NCBI GenBank assembly: GCA_020723185.1
Contig: DYJI01000001.1
Coordinates: forward strand, 1 to 64,000
DNA: 64,000 nucleotides
Direction of reading: 5' to 3'
Source: Sideroxydans lithotrophicus
GTDB lineage: Bacteria; Pseudomonadota; Gammaproteobacteria; Burkholderiales; Gallionellaceae
Part shown: positions 27,499 through 36,677 of the stretch, piece by piece
Layout of the letters: each line of letters starts with the position of its first letter
Position numbering within the stretch: the stretch's first letter is position 1
Position numbers and translations under genes: made by a program
Notes under the pieces: generated by a model
Told to the model about the DNA's origin: nothing
Databases searched by the model: none
The model's input: only the letters and a program-made list of their open reading frames with translations

Positions 27499-28949
27499 AT
27501 GAAGAGATACTGATCAACGTCACCCCGCAGGAGACGCGCGTCGCGGTGATGCAACAGGGCGTGGTGCAGGAACTGCACATCGAACGCGGCAGCCAGCGCG
27601 GTCTGGTCGGCAACGTCTACGTCGGCAAGGTGAAACGCGTGCTGCCGGGCATGCAGTCGGCCTTCATCGACATCGGACTGGAACGTTCCGCCTTCCTGCA
27701 CGTCGCCGACATCTGGGAGAACCGCATCAACGGCGACGCTGCCAAGCCCATCGAGAAGGTATTGTTCGAAGGGCAGAGCGTGCTGGCGCAGGTCATCAAG
27801 GATCCGATCGGCAGCAAGGGCGCTCGACTGTCCACGCAATTGAGCTTCGCCGGGAGATTGCTGGTCTATCTGCCGCAGGAAGGGCACATCGGCGTGTCGC
27901 AGCGTATCGAGAACGAGGAGGAGCGCGAGACCCTGCGCGCGCGCCTGCAGCAGTTGCTCCCCGCCGAGCATGGCGGCGGCTACATCATCCGCACCATGGC
28001 CGAAGGTTCGACGGACGAGGAGATGCGCACCGACGTGGCCTACCTGGACAAGTTGTGGGACAAGCTGCAGCAACGCGCAAAGCAGCTCGGCGCACCCGCC
28101 CTGCTGTACAAGGAGCTGGATATCAGCCTGCGCGTGCTGCGCGATTTCGTCGGACCGGAGACTTCGCGCATCTTGGTGGATTCGCGCGACACCCACCAGC
28201 GCATGCAGGAGTTCGCGGCGGATTTCAGCCCTGCGGCGGCGGGGAGGTTGAACCATTACATCGGTACCCGTCCGCTGTTCGACCTGTATGGCATCGAGGA
28301 CGAGATCGAATCCGCGCTGTCCAAGCGCGTCAACCTGAAGTCGGGTGGCTACCTGATCATCGACCAGACCGAGGCGCTGACCACCATCGATGTGAACACC
28401 GGGGGCTTCGTCGGCGGCCGCAACTTCGACGACACCATCTTCAAGACCAATCTGGAAGCGGCACAGGTCATCGCGCGCCAGCTGCGCCTGCGCAACCTGG
28501 GCGGCATCATCATCTGCGATTTCATCGACATGGACAGCCAGGATCACCGCGACGGCGTGCTGGAGGAGTTCCGCAAGATGCTGGCGCTGGATCGCACCCG
28601 TGTCAGCGTCAACGGATTCTCCACGCTGGGCCTGGTCGAGATGACGCGCAAGCGTACCCGCGAGAGTCTGGCCCATGTGCTGTGCGAACCCTGCCCTACC
28701 TGCCAAGGGCGCGGCGAAGTGAAGACCGCACAGACCGTGTGTTACCAGATCCTGCGCGAGATCCTGCGCGAAGCCCGCCAGTTCAATGCGCGCGAGTACC
28801 GCATCCTCGCTTCGCAGCAGGTGATCGACCTGTTCCTCGACGAGGAATCGCAGAGTCTGGCCCAGTTGTCGGACTTCATCGGCAAGCCGGTGTCGCTGCA
28901 GGTGGAGAGTCTTTACAATCAGGAGCAATACGATGTCATCCTGATGTAG
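27495..28949 (+). CDS. rng: Ribonuclease G
   Basis: Endoribonuclease that matures the 16S rRNA 5' end and degrades some mRNAs. The 484-residue product is RNase G rather than E: an S1 domain is embedded near the start (GNVYVGKVKRVLPGMQSAFIDIG), the catalytic metal Asp residues lie in TTIDVNTGGFVG and CDFIDMD, and the zinc-link cysteines are in CEPCPTCQGRG. The long C-terminal scaffold of RNase E is absent. It is last in its series, followed by a terminator at 29031-29055. Confidence 0.96.
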   Translation: MNEEILINVTPQETRVAVMQQGVVQELHIERGSQRGLVGNVYVGKVKRVLPGMQSAFIDIGLERSAFLHVADIWENRINGDAAKPIEKVLFEGQSVLAQVIKDPIGSKGARLSTQLSFAGRLLVYLPQEGHIGVSQRIENEEERETLRARLQQLLPAEHGGGYIIRTMAEGSTDEEMRTDVAYLDKLWDKLQQRAKQLGAPALLYKELDISLRVLRDFVGPETSRILVDSRDTHQRMQEFAADFSPAAAGRLNHYIGTRPLFDLYGIEDEIESALSKRVNLKSGGYLIIDQTEALTTIDVNTGGFVGGRNFDDTIFKTNLEAAQVIARQLRLRNLGGIIICDFIDMDSQDHRDGVLEEFRKMLALDRTRVSVNGFSTLGLVEMTRKRTRESLAHVLCEPCPTCQGRGEVKTAQTVCYQILREILREARQFNAREYRILASQQVIDLFLDEESQSLAQLSDFIGKPVSLQVESLYNQEQYDVILM

Positions 28950-29030
28950 GGGTCGTGCGTTAAACGCTGGCCTTCCGGTTTTCTGCCTGGCAGAAGTCCG
29001 GGTTCAAGGCAACAGCAACAGTGCGATTCC

Positions 29031-29055
29031 AAGCCGGCGCGAGCCGGCTTTTTTT
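29031..29055 (+). terminator. Intrinsic terminator after rng
   Basis: An 8-bp stem (29031-29038 with 29043-29050) and a GCGA loop are followed by a run of Ts. It ends just before the start of the next coding region. Confidence 0.88.
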
Positions 29056-29072
29056 CTGTGTATCATCCGCCC

Positions 29073-30053
29073 ATGCCCCTACACTCCCGTTTAACCATGT
29101 TCCGCGCATCATGCCTGTGGATTGCGCTGTGCCTGCCTGGTGCGGGCTGGGCCGAGCTCGGCAACCCGCTCCCCGCGCTGGCTAGCACAGGCATGCAGCA
29201 GGCGGATGCCACACGAGAGTACGTATCAGAGCAATTCGTCCGGCTGATCACCGGGCTGGACCGCTTCTTCGGCGATGAACGCGACTTCCAGGAGAGCAAT
29301 CGCAGTGTGCTCCAACTAGACCTCGACGAGCGGTTACTGGCCGGCGGCCAGCGCGAGACCACCCTGTCCGGTCGCGTCAAGCTGCACCTGCCTTCGACCG
29401 AACATCGTTTGCACCTGCTGCTGGAAAGCGATCCGGAACAGAACACCGCCGGCCCGGGTGCCGCCCAGAATCCGGCGCAACGTGTCGGGCCTTTCCGCGC
29501 ACCGGGCGAATATGGCCTCGCCCTGCGCCTGGAAGAGCGAGAGGAACAGGTCTGGCACACCAGCACCGACATCGGCATCAAGCTGCATGCACCGCTGGAA
29601 CCCTTTGCCCGTGCACGTGCCAGCCTCGTCGTGCCTCTGGGCGAATGGCGCATGAAACCGGCGCAATCGCTCTACTGGTTCAGCCAGTCCGGTCTGGGTG
29701 AGACCACACAGGTGGACTTCGAACGCCAGCTGGCAGAGCAGACACTGTTCCGCGCCACCAGCAGCGTGACATGGCTGCACCTGCCGCAGCGTTTCGACCT
29801 GCAGCAGGACTTCACCGTCTTCCATACACTGGATGAGAAACGCGCAGTGCAATACCAGCTCAGTCTGATCGGGGTGAGCCGCCCCCAGTCGCGTCTGGAC
29901 GATGCCGTGCTGTCTGTGCTCTACCGCCGCCAATTGAACCGACGCTGGTTGTTCTTCGAATTCAATCCGCAATTGCATTTCCGGCACGCGCAAAGCTACG
30001 ACATGGATCCGCTGCTGTGGCTGCGCCTGCAGATGCTGTTCGACGAGGAATAA
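29073..30053 (+). CDS. Exported protein of unknown function
   Basis: The 326-residue product has a signal peptide (hydrophobic SCLWIALCLPGAG, cleavage near WAEL) and no other membrane helix. The mature part is rich in alternating polar and hydrophobic segments and ends in a beta-strand-like tail (LLWLRLQMLFDEE), which would suit an outer-membrane or periplasmic beta-structured protein. I recognise no domain. The start is unsure: ATGs at 29073 and 29097 and a GTG at 29058 are all in frame and none has a clear ribosome site; 29097 places the signal peptide nearest the start. It precedes the exported carbonic anhydrase, with no visible terminator between them. Confidence 0.7.
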   Translation: MPLHSRLTMFRASCLWIALCLPGAGWAELGNPLPALASTGMQQADATREYVSEQFVRLITGLDRFFGDERDFQESNRSVLQLDLDERLLAGGQRETTLSGRVKLHLPSTEHRLHLLLESDPEQNTAGPGAAQNPAQRVGPFRAPGEYGLALRLEEREEQVWHTSTDIGIKLHAPLEPFARARASLVVPLGEWRMKPAQSLYWFSQSGLGETTQVDFERQLAEQTLFRATSSVTWLHLPQRFDLQQDFTVFHTLDEKRAVQYQLSLIGVSRPQSRLDDAVLSVLYRRQLNRRWLFFEFNPQLHFRHAQSYDMDPLLWLRLQMLFDEE

Positions 30054-30136
30054 GGCCGATAACACCCGCTTTTCGTCTATTGTCCCGTCTGCCCAAGCGT
30101 TTATCCTGCATACCCGGAATGTCTACAAGGTGTCAC

Positions 30137-30856
30137 ATGCTCAACCGATACGCCCTCCTGCTGCTTGCCTGTGCGATCAGCTTCTCTCCGCAGTCATACG
30201 CCCAGCCGGCTCATGGGCAAGCCAAAGCCGAAGCCGCGGCGGTGAGTGCATTCCTCAATGACCTCTCCGCCAACAACGGCATCTACATGTCGATACGGCG
30301 CATCGAATTCTTCTCCGAACTGGCCAAAGGGCAACACCCCTTCGCCACCGTCGTCAGCTGCTCCGACTCGCGCGTGCATACCAATATGTTCGCGCGCGCG
30401 CCCGAGGGGCAACTGTTCATGATCCGCAACATCGGCAACCAGCTCACCACGGCGGAAGGTTCGGTGGAATACGGCGTGCATCACCTGCATACGCCGGTAC
30501 TGATGTTCGTGGGCCATTCGCGTTGCGGTGCCATCGCCGCCGTCAGCGGCAACTATTCGAAAGAATCGGAAGCCATCCGGCGCGAGCTGGACACCATCAA
30601 CATCTCGTCCAACCTCAACAACATGGATGGCGTGCAGGCCAATGTGCATAACCAGGTCAGTGCAGCGATGATCAAATTCGCGGAAGAGATGCGCAAGGGC
30701 GAGCTGGTCGTGATCGGAGCGGTGATGGACTTCGCCGACGACATGCACAGCGGCGCGGGCAAGCTGCACCTCATCAACGTGAACGGCGAGAGCGACCGCA
30801 GCAAACTGGGCGATATAAAAGCCCTGCTTTCAGAGAGACGCCTGCGCGCGCATTGA
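30137..30856 (+). CDS. Exported beta-class carbonic anhydrase
   Basis: Interconverts CO2 and bicarbonate. The 239-residue precursor has a signal peptide (cleavage near SYAQP, about residue 22) and the beta-class zinc site Cys75-Ser-Asp77-Ser-Arg79, then His127-x2-Cys130 in GHSRCGA. All expected ligands and the Asp-Arg dyad are present. Most beta-carbonic anhydrases are cytoplasmic, so the signal peptide implies a periplasmic role, perhaps inorganic carbon supply or pH balance. AAGG lies upstream of the ATG; the frame is open further 5' but overlaps the previous gene. Confidence 0.9.
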   Translation: MLNRYALLLLACAISFSPQSYAQPAHGQAKAEAAAVSAFLNDLSANNGIYMSIRRIEFFSELAKGQHPFATVVSCSDSRVHTNMFARAPEGQLFMIRNIGNQLTTAEGSVEYGVHHLHTPVLMFVGHSRCGAIAAVSGNYSKESEAIRRELDTINISSNLNNMDGVQANVHNQVSAAMIKFAEEMRKGELVVIGAVMDFADDMHSGAGKLHLINVNGESDRSKLGDIKALLSERRLRAH

Positions 30857-30864
30857 CAGGATGC

Positions 30865-31152
30865 TCAGGACCTCAGGCAACTTTCCGGATCGACGCTGCT
30901 GCCGCTGACCGCCAGCACCTTGTGGCGCGACTGTGCGCCCTGCTTGAGCTCCACCTGTTTCAACGGCACGCCGAAGATATCGGCGATGAACCTGCATAGC
31001 GCATCATTGGCCCGCCCCTCTATGGGCGGGGCGGCAAGGCGCACCTTCAATGCCTCGCCATGCAAGCCCGCCACCTCGCTGCGTTTGGCCCCCGGCTGCA
31101 CATGCAGCGTCAGCGTCAGCACGTCGCCATTGCGGCGATACCACACACTCAC
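30865..31152 (-). CDS. DUF167 (YggU family) protein
   Basis: A 95-residue protein of the YggU/DUF167 family: LHVQPGAKRSEVAGL, KVRLAAPPIEGRANDALCRFIAD and a final LKQGAQSRHKVLAV block. Family structures are known but the function is not established. GTG (31150-31152) overlaps the yggT stop (GTGA), making it the last member of the yggS-proC-yggT-DUF167 series. Convergent with the carbonic anhydrase, eight bases apart. A second DUF167 gene is at 41395-41727. Confidence 0.88.
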   Translation of the reverse strand: MSVWYRRNGDVLTLTLHVQPGAKRSEVAGLHGEALKVRLAAPPIEGRANDALCRFIADIFGVPLKQVELKQGAQSRHKVLAVSGSSVDPESCLRS

Positions 31153-31718
31153 AGCAAGCGCATCGCGCCCTGCTCCAGCGCGCCGACCAGCACGATCAGC
31201 AACAGCTGGCACAACAGCAGCAATACCAGGATGGACAGATCGAAATTACCGACGGCCGGGATGCGGCGACGCAAAGGTTGCACGAAGGGCTGGTTCACCG
31301 CCGACAGCAGCGGTGCCAGCGGCGTATGCGGATTGACCCACGACAGCACCGCTTCCAGCAACAGGCTGGCCATCAGCAGATACAGGCTCAGTTTCAGCAG
31401 CTTGACCAATGTCCAGGCCAGCAAGCCCGGCAGCGGGAACGTGTCGAACTGGTATCCCTGCAGACCGAGGAAAGCCACGAGATAGACGAACTCGAAGACG
31501 AAGGCCAGCAGTAGCGTGGCACTATCCATGCCTGCGAGGGCAGGCAGGCGGCGGCGCAGCGGCAGCACGATGAAATCGGTGATCGCCAGCACGAACTCGC
31601 CGAGCGGGTTGCGCATCGGCACGCGCAGCCACACCGCGTGGAAACGGAACAGCAACACCGCCGCGAACGGCTGCAACAGTGCATCGACCAGGAACAACAG
31701 CGCTTCAGACAGCATCAT
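31149..31718 (-). CDS. YggT family membrane protein
   Basis: A 189-residue integral membrane protein made of two copies of the YggT unit, each with two helices and an amphipathic loop: LGEFVLAITDFIVLPLRRRLP and, later, LAPLLSAVNQPFVQPLRRRIPA. The repeated PLRRR motif marks the family. The function is not settled (osmotic tolerance and links to cell-division proteins are reported for relatives). ATG at 31716-31718 overlaps the proC stop by one base (TGATG). The frame also begins at a TTG one codon upstream. Confidence 0.9.
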   Translation of the reverse strand: MMLSEALLFLVDALLQPFAAVLLFRFHAVWLRVPMRNPLGEFVLAITDFIVLPLRRRLPALAGMDSATLLLAFVFEFVYLVAFLGLQGYQFDTFPLPGLLAWTLVKLLKLSLYLLMASLLLEAVLSWVNPHTPLAPLLSAVNQPFVQPLRRRIPAVGNFDLSILVLLLLCQLLLIVLVGALEQGAMRLL

Positions 31719-32527
31719 CAATCCTTACCCAGTTCATCGCCCAGCTCACGGGAGCGCTCCGCCGCAGCATGGGCGGCCGCGACGATATGCGCGCGAACAT
31801 CGTGCGCCTCCAGCGTCGACAAAGCACGCTCGGTCGTGCCGTTCTTGGAAGTCACATTAGCCCGCAGCGTGGCGATATCCTGCTGGCTGCTATCCGCCAG
31901 TTTGGCCGCGCCGATGAAGGTATCCAGCACCAGTTGTCGCGACTGCAATTCATCCAGCCCCAGTTCCTGCGCCGCCTGCTGCATCGCCTCGATGAAATAG
32001 AACACATAGGCCGGGCCGCTGCCAGAGATGGCCGTCACGCTGTCCAGCAGCGATTCATCCTCCACCCACAACGAGGTGCCGACCGCTTCGATGATCGCCT
32101 CGGCGCGTGTCCGGCTGCCCGAGCTGACCGCCTCCAGCGCATACAGACCGGTCACGCCATGGCGGATCAGCGCCGGCGTGTTGGGCATGGCGCGCACGAT
32201 GTTGCCTGTCCCCAGCCAGCGTGCGATGTCATGCGCGCGTATCCCGGCAGCGATGGAGATGACCAGCTGCCCGGTCAGCAAGGGAGCCAGATTGCGGCAG
32301 GTGCCCTGCATCTGTTGCGGCTTCACGGCCAGCAGGATGATCTCGCTGTACGGGATGGCATCGCTCATGTCGGTCGTGGCGCGCACCACGAAGTCGTGAT
32401 GCAGCTGCTGGCAACGTGCCTCGTCCAGCTCGACCACGCGGATCTTGGACGGTGCATAACCGCGCTTGAGCAGGCCGCCGATCAGCGCCTTCGCCATGTT
32501 CCCGCCACCGACAAAACAGATGTTCAT
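31718..32527 (-). CDS. proC: Pyrroline-5-carboxylate reductase
   Basis: Final step of proline synthesis, NAD(P)H-dependent. The 269-residue product begins with the dinucleotide motif FVGGGNMAKALIGG, contains VRAMPNTPALI, and has the substrate-binding block AISGSGPAYVFYFIEAM and VTSKNGTTERAL near the C-terminus. Its ATG overlaps the yggS stop (ATGA), and its stop overlaps yggT, so the four genes appear translationally coupled. Confidence 0.96.
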   Translation of the reverse strand: MNICFVGGGNMAKALIGGLLKRGYAPSKIRVVELDEARCQQLHHDFVVRATTDMSDAIPYSEIILLAVKPQQMQGTCRNLAPLLTGQLVISIAAGIRAHDIARWLGTGNIVRAMPNTPALIRHGVTGLYALEAVSSGSRTRAEAIIEAVGTSLWVEDESLLDSVTAISGSGPAYVFYFIEAMQQAAQELGLDELQSRQLVLDTFIGAAKLADSSQQDIATLRANVTSKNGTTERALSTLEAHDVRAHIVAAAHAAAERSRELGDELGKD

Positions 32528-33222
32528 TGTTCGCCTCCATAGTCCCTGGCTCCGAAGATCGCGGTGCCGATACGCACGATGGTCGCCCCCTCCTGTATCG
32601 CCACCGCAAAATCATGCGACATGCCCATCGAGAGCGTGTCCAGCCGCATGCCCTGTGCATTCAATGTCGCGAGCAACTCGCGCATACGCGCGAACGGGGC
32701 CCGCTGCTGCGCCGGATCGTCTGCCGGCGCGGGGATCGCCATGAGACCACGCAACCGCAGCCGAGGCAACCGCGCCACCTCGTTCGCCAACTGCGCGACG
32801 TCCTGCGGTGCCACACCGCTCTTGCTTGCCTCGCCGCTCACATTGACCTGCAAGCAGATGCTCAGGGGTGGCAGCAATGCCGGGCGCTGTGCCGACAAGC
32901 GCTCGGCGACCTTCAGCCGGTCCACACCATGCACCCAGTCGAAGTGCTCGGCGATGGCGCGCGTCTTGTTGCTCTGTATCGGCCCGATGAAATGCCATTC
33001 CAGCGGCAAGTCGCGCAAAGCCCCGATCTTGTCCAGCGCTTCCTGCAGATAGTTCTCGCCGAAGGCAGCCTGCCCGGCTTGATATGCCTCGCGCACAGCG
33101 GCGGCCGGAAAGGTCTTGCTGACCGCCAGCAGACGCACCGCATCGACGGGGCGTCCGGCGGCCGTCGCGGCGTCTGCCACAGCCCGTCTCACGGCTTGCA
33201 AGTTGGAAAGGATTGCAGTCAT
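32524..33222 (-). CDS. yggS: YggS family pyridoxal phosphate homeostasis protein
   Basis: Non-catalytic PLP-binding protein (PLPBP/ProY type) of the alanine racemase fold that buffers PLP. The 232-residue product has the PLP-lysine in LLAVSKTFP, FGENYLQEALDK, WHFIGPIQSNKTR, the QVNVSGEASKSG strand and MGMSHDFAVAIQEGATIVRIG near the end. It leads yggS-proC-yggT-DUF167, a common order in proteobacteria, and is divergent from pilT with a 53-base gap, as in many genomes. Confidence 0.94.
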   Translation of the reverse strand: MTAILSNLQAVRRAVADAATAAGRPVDAVRLLAVSKTFPAAAVREAYQAGQAAFGENYLQEALDKIGALRDLPLEWHFIGPIQSNKTRAIAEHFDWVHGVDRLKVAERLSAQRPALLPPLSICLQVNVSGEASKSGVAPQDVAQLANEVARLPRLRLRGLMAIPAPADDPAQQRAPFARMRELLATLNAQGMRLDTLSMGMSHDFAVAIQEGATIVRIGTAIFGARDYGGEQ

Positions 33223-33275
33223 AATCCGGCGGCCTGCACGACATTGGCGGTTGTTTAACGACTGGGGAATTATAT

Positions 33276-34319
33276 ATGGATATCACCGAACTGCTCGCCT
33301 TCGGCGTGAAGAACAAAGCATCCGACCTGCACCTCTCCGCCGGCCTGCCTCCGATGATCCGCGTGCACGGCGACATGCGCCGCATCAACCTGCCGGCGAT
33401 GGAGCACAAGGAAGTGCACGCCATGATGTACGACATCATGAACGACGGGCAGCGCAAGCATTACGAAGAGAACAAGGAGGTCGACTTCTCCTTTGAAGTG
33501 CCCAATCTGGCACGCTTCCGTGTCAACGCTTTCATCCAGAACCGCGGTGCCGGCGCGGTCATGCGTACCATCCCGTCCAAGATCCTGACGCTGGAAGACC
33601 TGAAGGCGCCCCCCATCTTCAAGGACATCGCCGAGAACCCGCGCGGCATGGTGCTGGTCACCGGCCCCACCGGCTCCGGTAAGTCCACCACGCTGGCCGC
33701 GATGGTGAACCACATCAACGAGAACGAGATGGGCCACATCCTGACCGTGGAGGACCCGATCGAATTCGTGCACGAGTCCAAAAAGTGTCTGGTCAACCAG
33801 CGCGAAGTCGGCCCGCACACCCTGTCGTTCAACAACGCTTTGCGCAGCGCGCTGCGCGAAGACCCGGACGTGATCCTGGTCGGCGAGATGCGCGACCTGG
33901 AGACCATCCGCCTCGCCATGTCCGCCGCCGAGACCGGTCACCTGGTGTTCGGCACGCTGCACACCAGCTCCGCCGCCAAGACCATCGACCGTATCATCGA
34001 CGTGTTCCCGGCCGACGAGAAGGAGATGGTGCGCGCCATGCTGTCCGAATCGCTGCGCGCGGTGATCTCGCAGACCCTGCTCAAAACCAAGGATGGTGCA
34101 GGCCGCGCTGCCGCGCACGAGATCATGATCTGTACCCCCGCCATCCGTAACCTGATCCGCGAAGCCAAGGTGCCGCAGATGTATTCCGCCATCCAGACCG
34201 GCGGCAACATCGGCATGCAGACACTGGACCAGTGCCTGACCGATCTGGTCAAACGCGGCGTAGTCGCTTCGAGCGAGGCACGCGGCAAGGCAGCCAACAA
34301 GGACCTGTTCCCCGGCTAA
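33276..34319 (+). CDS. pilT: Type IV pilus retraction ATPase PilT
   Basis: Hexameric motor that depolymerises the pilus for twitching motility. The 347-residue protein has a PAS-like N-terminal domain and a RecA-like C-domain with Walker A GPTGSGKST (Lys136), the Asp box EDPIEFVHE, Walker B LVGEMRDLETI, the His box, and the AIRNLIRE motif specific to PilT. Followed 35 bases later by pilU. GGGG lies upstream of the ATG. Confidence 0.97.
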   Translation: MDITELLAFGVKNKASDLHLSAGLPPMIRVHGDMRRINLPAMEHKEVHAMMYDIMNDGQRKHYEENKEVDFSFEVPNLARFRVNAFIQNRGAGAVMRTIPSKILTLEDLKAPPIFKDIAENPRGMVLVTGPTGSGKSTTLAAMVNHINENEMGHILTVEDPIEFVHESKKCLVNQREVGPHTLSFNNALRSALREDPDVILVGEMRDLETIRLAMSAAETGHLVFGTLHTSSAAKTIDRIIDVFPADEKEMVRAMLSESLRAVISQTLLKTKDGAGRAAAHEIMICTPAIRNLIREAKVPQMYSAIQTGGNIGMQTLDQCLTDLVKRGVVASSEARGKAANKDLFPG

Positions 34320-34354
34320 GTCGCAGCCGGGCACCACCGCATCAGGAGAAACAC

Positions 34355-35491
34355 ATGGAAAGAAGCCAGGCCACCGAACTCGTACACAATCTGCTGAAAG
34401 GCATGATCTCGCAGAAGGCATCCGACTTGTTCGTCACCGCCGGTTTCCCGCCGGCGTTCAAGGTGGATGGCAAGATGACGCCGGTCTCCAACCAGGTCCT
34501 GTCGTCGCAGCACACTCAAGAGCTTGCGCGCAGCATCATGAACGACCGTCAGGCAGCCGAGTTCGAATCCACGCACGAGTGCAACTTCGCCATCAGCCCG
34601 CCCGGCATCGGCCGTTTCCGCGTCAACGTGTTCATGCAGCAGCAGAAGGTCGGCATGGTGTTGCGCACCATCACCACCAAGATCCCAAGTTTCGAGGAGT
34701 TGCGCCTGCCTGAGGTGCTGAAGGACGTCACGCTCACCAAACGCGGTCTGGTCATCTTGGTCGGCGGTACCGGCTCCGGTAAGTCTTCGACGCTGGCCGC
34801 CATGATCGGCTACCGGAACTGCAACAGCCAGGGCCACATCATCACCATCGAAGACCCAGTCGAATACGTGCACGAGCATAACAAGTGCATCATCACCCAT
34901 CGCGAGGTCGGCGTGGATACCGACAACTGGCACAACGCGCTGAAGAACACCCTGCGCCAGGCACCGGACGTGATCCTGATCGGCGAGATCCGCGACCGCG
35001 AGACCATGGAATACGCGGTGGCTTTCGCCGAGACAGGGCACCTGTGCATGGCCACCCTGCATGCCAACAGCGCCAACCAGGCGCTGGACCGCATCATCAA
35101 CTTCTTCCCCGAGGAACGCCGCGAGCAGTTGCTGATGGACCTGTCGCTGAACGTGAAGGCCCTCATCTCGCAACGCCTGATACCGAAAAAGGATGGCAAG
35201 GGGCGTTCTGCCGCATTCGAGATCCTGCTCAACTCACCGCTGATCTCCGACCTCATATTCAAGGGCGAGGTGCACCAGATCAAGGAAGTCATGTCCAAGT
35301 CGCGCGAGATCGGCATGCAGACCTTCGACCAGGCGCTGTTCGACCTGTTCGAGGGGGGCTTCATCAGTTACGAGGAGGCGCTGAAGAACGCCGATTCGGT
35401 GAACGACCTGCGGCTGCGTATCAAGCTGGAGAGCAGCGAGACCAAGGATCGCGATGTGATGAGCGGCACCGAACATCTGAAGCTCACCTGA
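34355..35491 (+). CDS. pilU: PilT-dependent retraction ATPase PilU
   Basis: Paralogue that works with PilT in forceful retraction. The 378-residue product has Walker A GGTGSGKSS, EDPVEYVHEH, and Walker B LIGEIRDRETM. The AIR motif of PilT is replaced by LLNSPLISDLI, as expected for PilU. AGGAG lies upstream of the ATG at 34355. The frame is open further upstream but overlaps pilT. A terminator follows. Confidence 0.96.
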   Translation: MERSQATELVHNLLKGMISQKASDLFVTAGFPPAFKVDGKMTPVSNQVLSSQHTQELARSIMNDRQAAEFESTHECNFAISPPGIGRFRVNVFMQQQKVGMVLRTITTKIPSFEELRLPEVLKDVTLTKRGLVILVGGTGSGKSSTLAAMIGYRNCNSQGHIITIEDPVEYVHEHNKCIITHREVGVDTDNWHNALKNTLRQAPDVILIGEIRDRETMEYAVAFAETGHLCMATLHANSANQALDRIINFFPEERREQLLMDLSLNVKALISQRLIPKKDGKGRSAAFEILLNSPLISDLIFKGEVHQIKEVMSKSREIGMQTFDQALFDLFEGGFISYEEALKNADSVNDLRLRIKLESSETKDRDVMSGTEHLKLT

Positions 35492-35510
35492 TACGAAACA
35501 CCTGATGAAA

Positions 35511-35531
35511 AAGCCGCCTTGAAGGCGGCTT
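35511..35531. terminator. Intrinsic terminator between pilU and the rlmL-like gene
   Basis: An 8-bp stem (AAGCCGCC with GGCGGCTT) with AAA on the left and TTTCTCATTT on the right lies between two convergent genes, three bases from the end of the rlmL-like gene. It can serve both directions, more weakly on the minus strand. Confidence 0.8.
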
Positions 35532-35533
35532 TC

Positions 35534-36676
35534 TCATTTGCGGTTACTGCCGCTGACGATCTTGTACTCGAACAATCGACACTCGATCGCACCATTGAAC
35601 AGCGGCGTACGTTTGGAGGGTGTCAGCCGCATCAACTTGGCGATGCGGAGATCGCCCGTGAACAGGTAGGCGTGCCATCCGCCGAACTTCTTCTTCAATG
35701 CATCGCCCAGCTTGGGATACAGCTCGGCCAGTTCATCTTCATCTCCCATGCGCTCGCCATAGGGCAGGTTGGCAACGAGGATACCCTCCTTCTCCGGCGG
35801 AGATGCTTCCAGCACGTTGCACTGCTTCAGATCCACCGTCTCGCGTATGCCCGCCTCTTCCAGATTCTGGTGCGCGGCCACCAGCGCATCGCCGTACAGG
35901 TCACTGCCGTGCAGCGGCAACTCGCACACCGGCTTCTGCGCGGCGATGGCTGCCTCGCGCATCGCGGCCCATGTCTTGGCATCGAAGTTCTTCAGCTTCT
36001 CGAAAGCGAAATGGCGCGCGATGCCCGGCTGGATATTGAGCGACATCTGCGCCGCCTCGATCAGGAAGGTGCCGCTACCGCACATCGGGTCGAGCAGCGG
36101 GATGCCCGGCTTCCAGCCGGTCAGCAGCAGGATGCCCGCCGCCAGATTCTCGCGCAGCGGCGCGATGTTGGTGTGCGTGCGCACGCCGCGCTTGTACAGC
36201 GCCTCGCCCGAGGTATCCAGGTACAGCGTGAACTTGTCGCCCTCGAAGAAGGCATGGATGCGCATGTCGGGCTCCAGCTTGGCGATACTGGGGCGCTCCT
36301 TCTTCTCGGCGCGGAACTTGTCGCACACCGCATCCTTGATCTTGAGCGTGATGAATTCCAGGCTGGTCAGCGGACTCTTGATCGCGGTGACCTTGACCAG
36401 CATGGTGTGCTTCACATCGAACCAGCGCGTCCACGGCAGATCGTAGGTCGCCTGGTACACGTCCTGCTCGTTGCGATACGGCATCGGCGCTTTCACACGC
36501 CACAGGATGCGCGAGGCGAGGCGGCTCTGCAGGTTGGCTCGGTAGCACAACGGCCAATCACCGGAGAAACCGACCCCGCCATCGGTAGTGCGCACATCGG
36601 CCGCCCCGAACGAGGTCAGTTCGTCGGAGAGCAGTCTTTCCAGTCCGCGCGGACAGGTGGCGAAATAATCAGGCAT
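35534..36676 (-). CDS. THUMP-domain class I RNA methyltransferase (RlmL N-terminal type)
   Basis: Predicted to methylate a guanine N2 of 23S rRNA (E. coli RlmL acts on G2445). The 380-residue protein has an N-terminal ferredoxin-like/THUMP region (about 40-160) and a Rossmann methyltransferase with the SAM motif DPMCGSGTFLIEAA and the catalytic NLPYGERMG motif. E. coli RlmL is a fusion of about 700 residues with RlmK; only the RlmL half is present here, a common stand-alone form. It follows hemJ by one base. Confidence 0.9.
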   Translation of the reverse strand: MPDYFATCPRGLERLLSDELTSFGAADVRTTDGGVGFSGDWPLCYRANLQSRLASRILWRVKAPMPYRNEQDVYQATYDLPWTRWFDVKHTMLVKVTAIKSPLTSLEFITLKIKDAVCDKFRAEKKERPSIAKLEPDMRIHAFFEGDKFTLYLDTSGEALYKRGVRTHTNIAPLRENLAAGILLLTGWKPGIPLLDPMCGSGTFLIEAAQMSLNIQPGIARHFAFEKLKNFDAKTWAAMREAAIAAQKPVCELPLHGSDLYGDALVAAHQNLEEAGIRETVDLKQCNVLEASPPEKEGILVANLPYGERMGDEDELAELYPKLGDALKKKFGGWHAYLFTGDLRIAKLMRLTPSKRTPLFNGAIECRLFEYKIVSGSNRK

Positions 36677-36677
36677 C

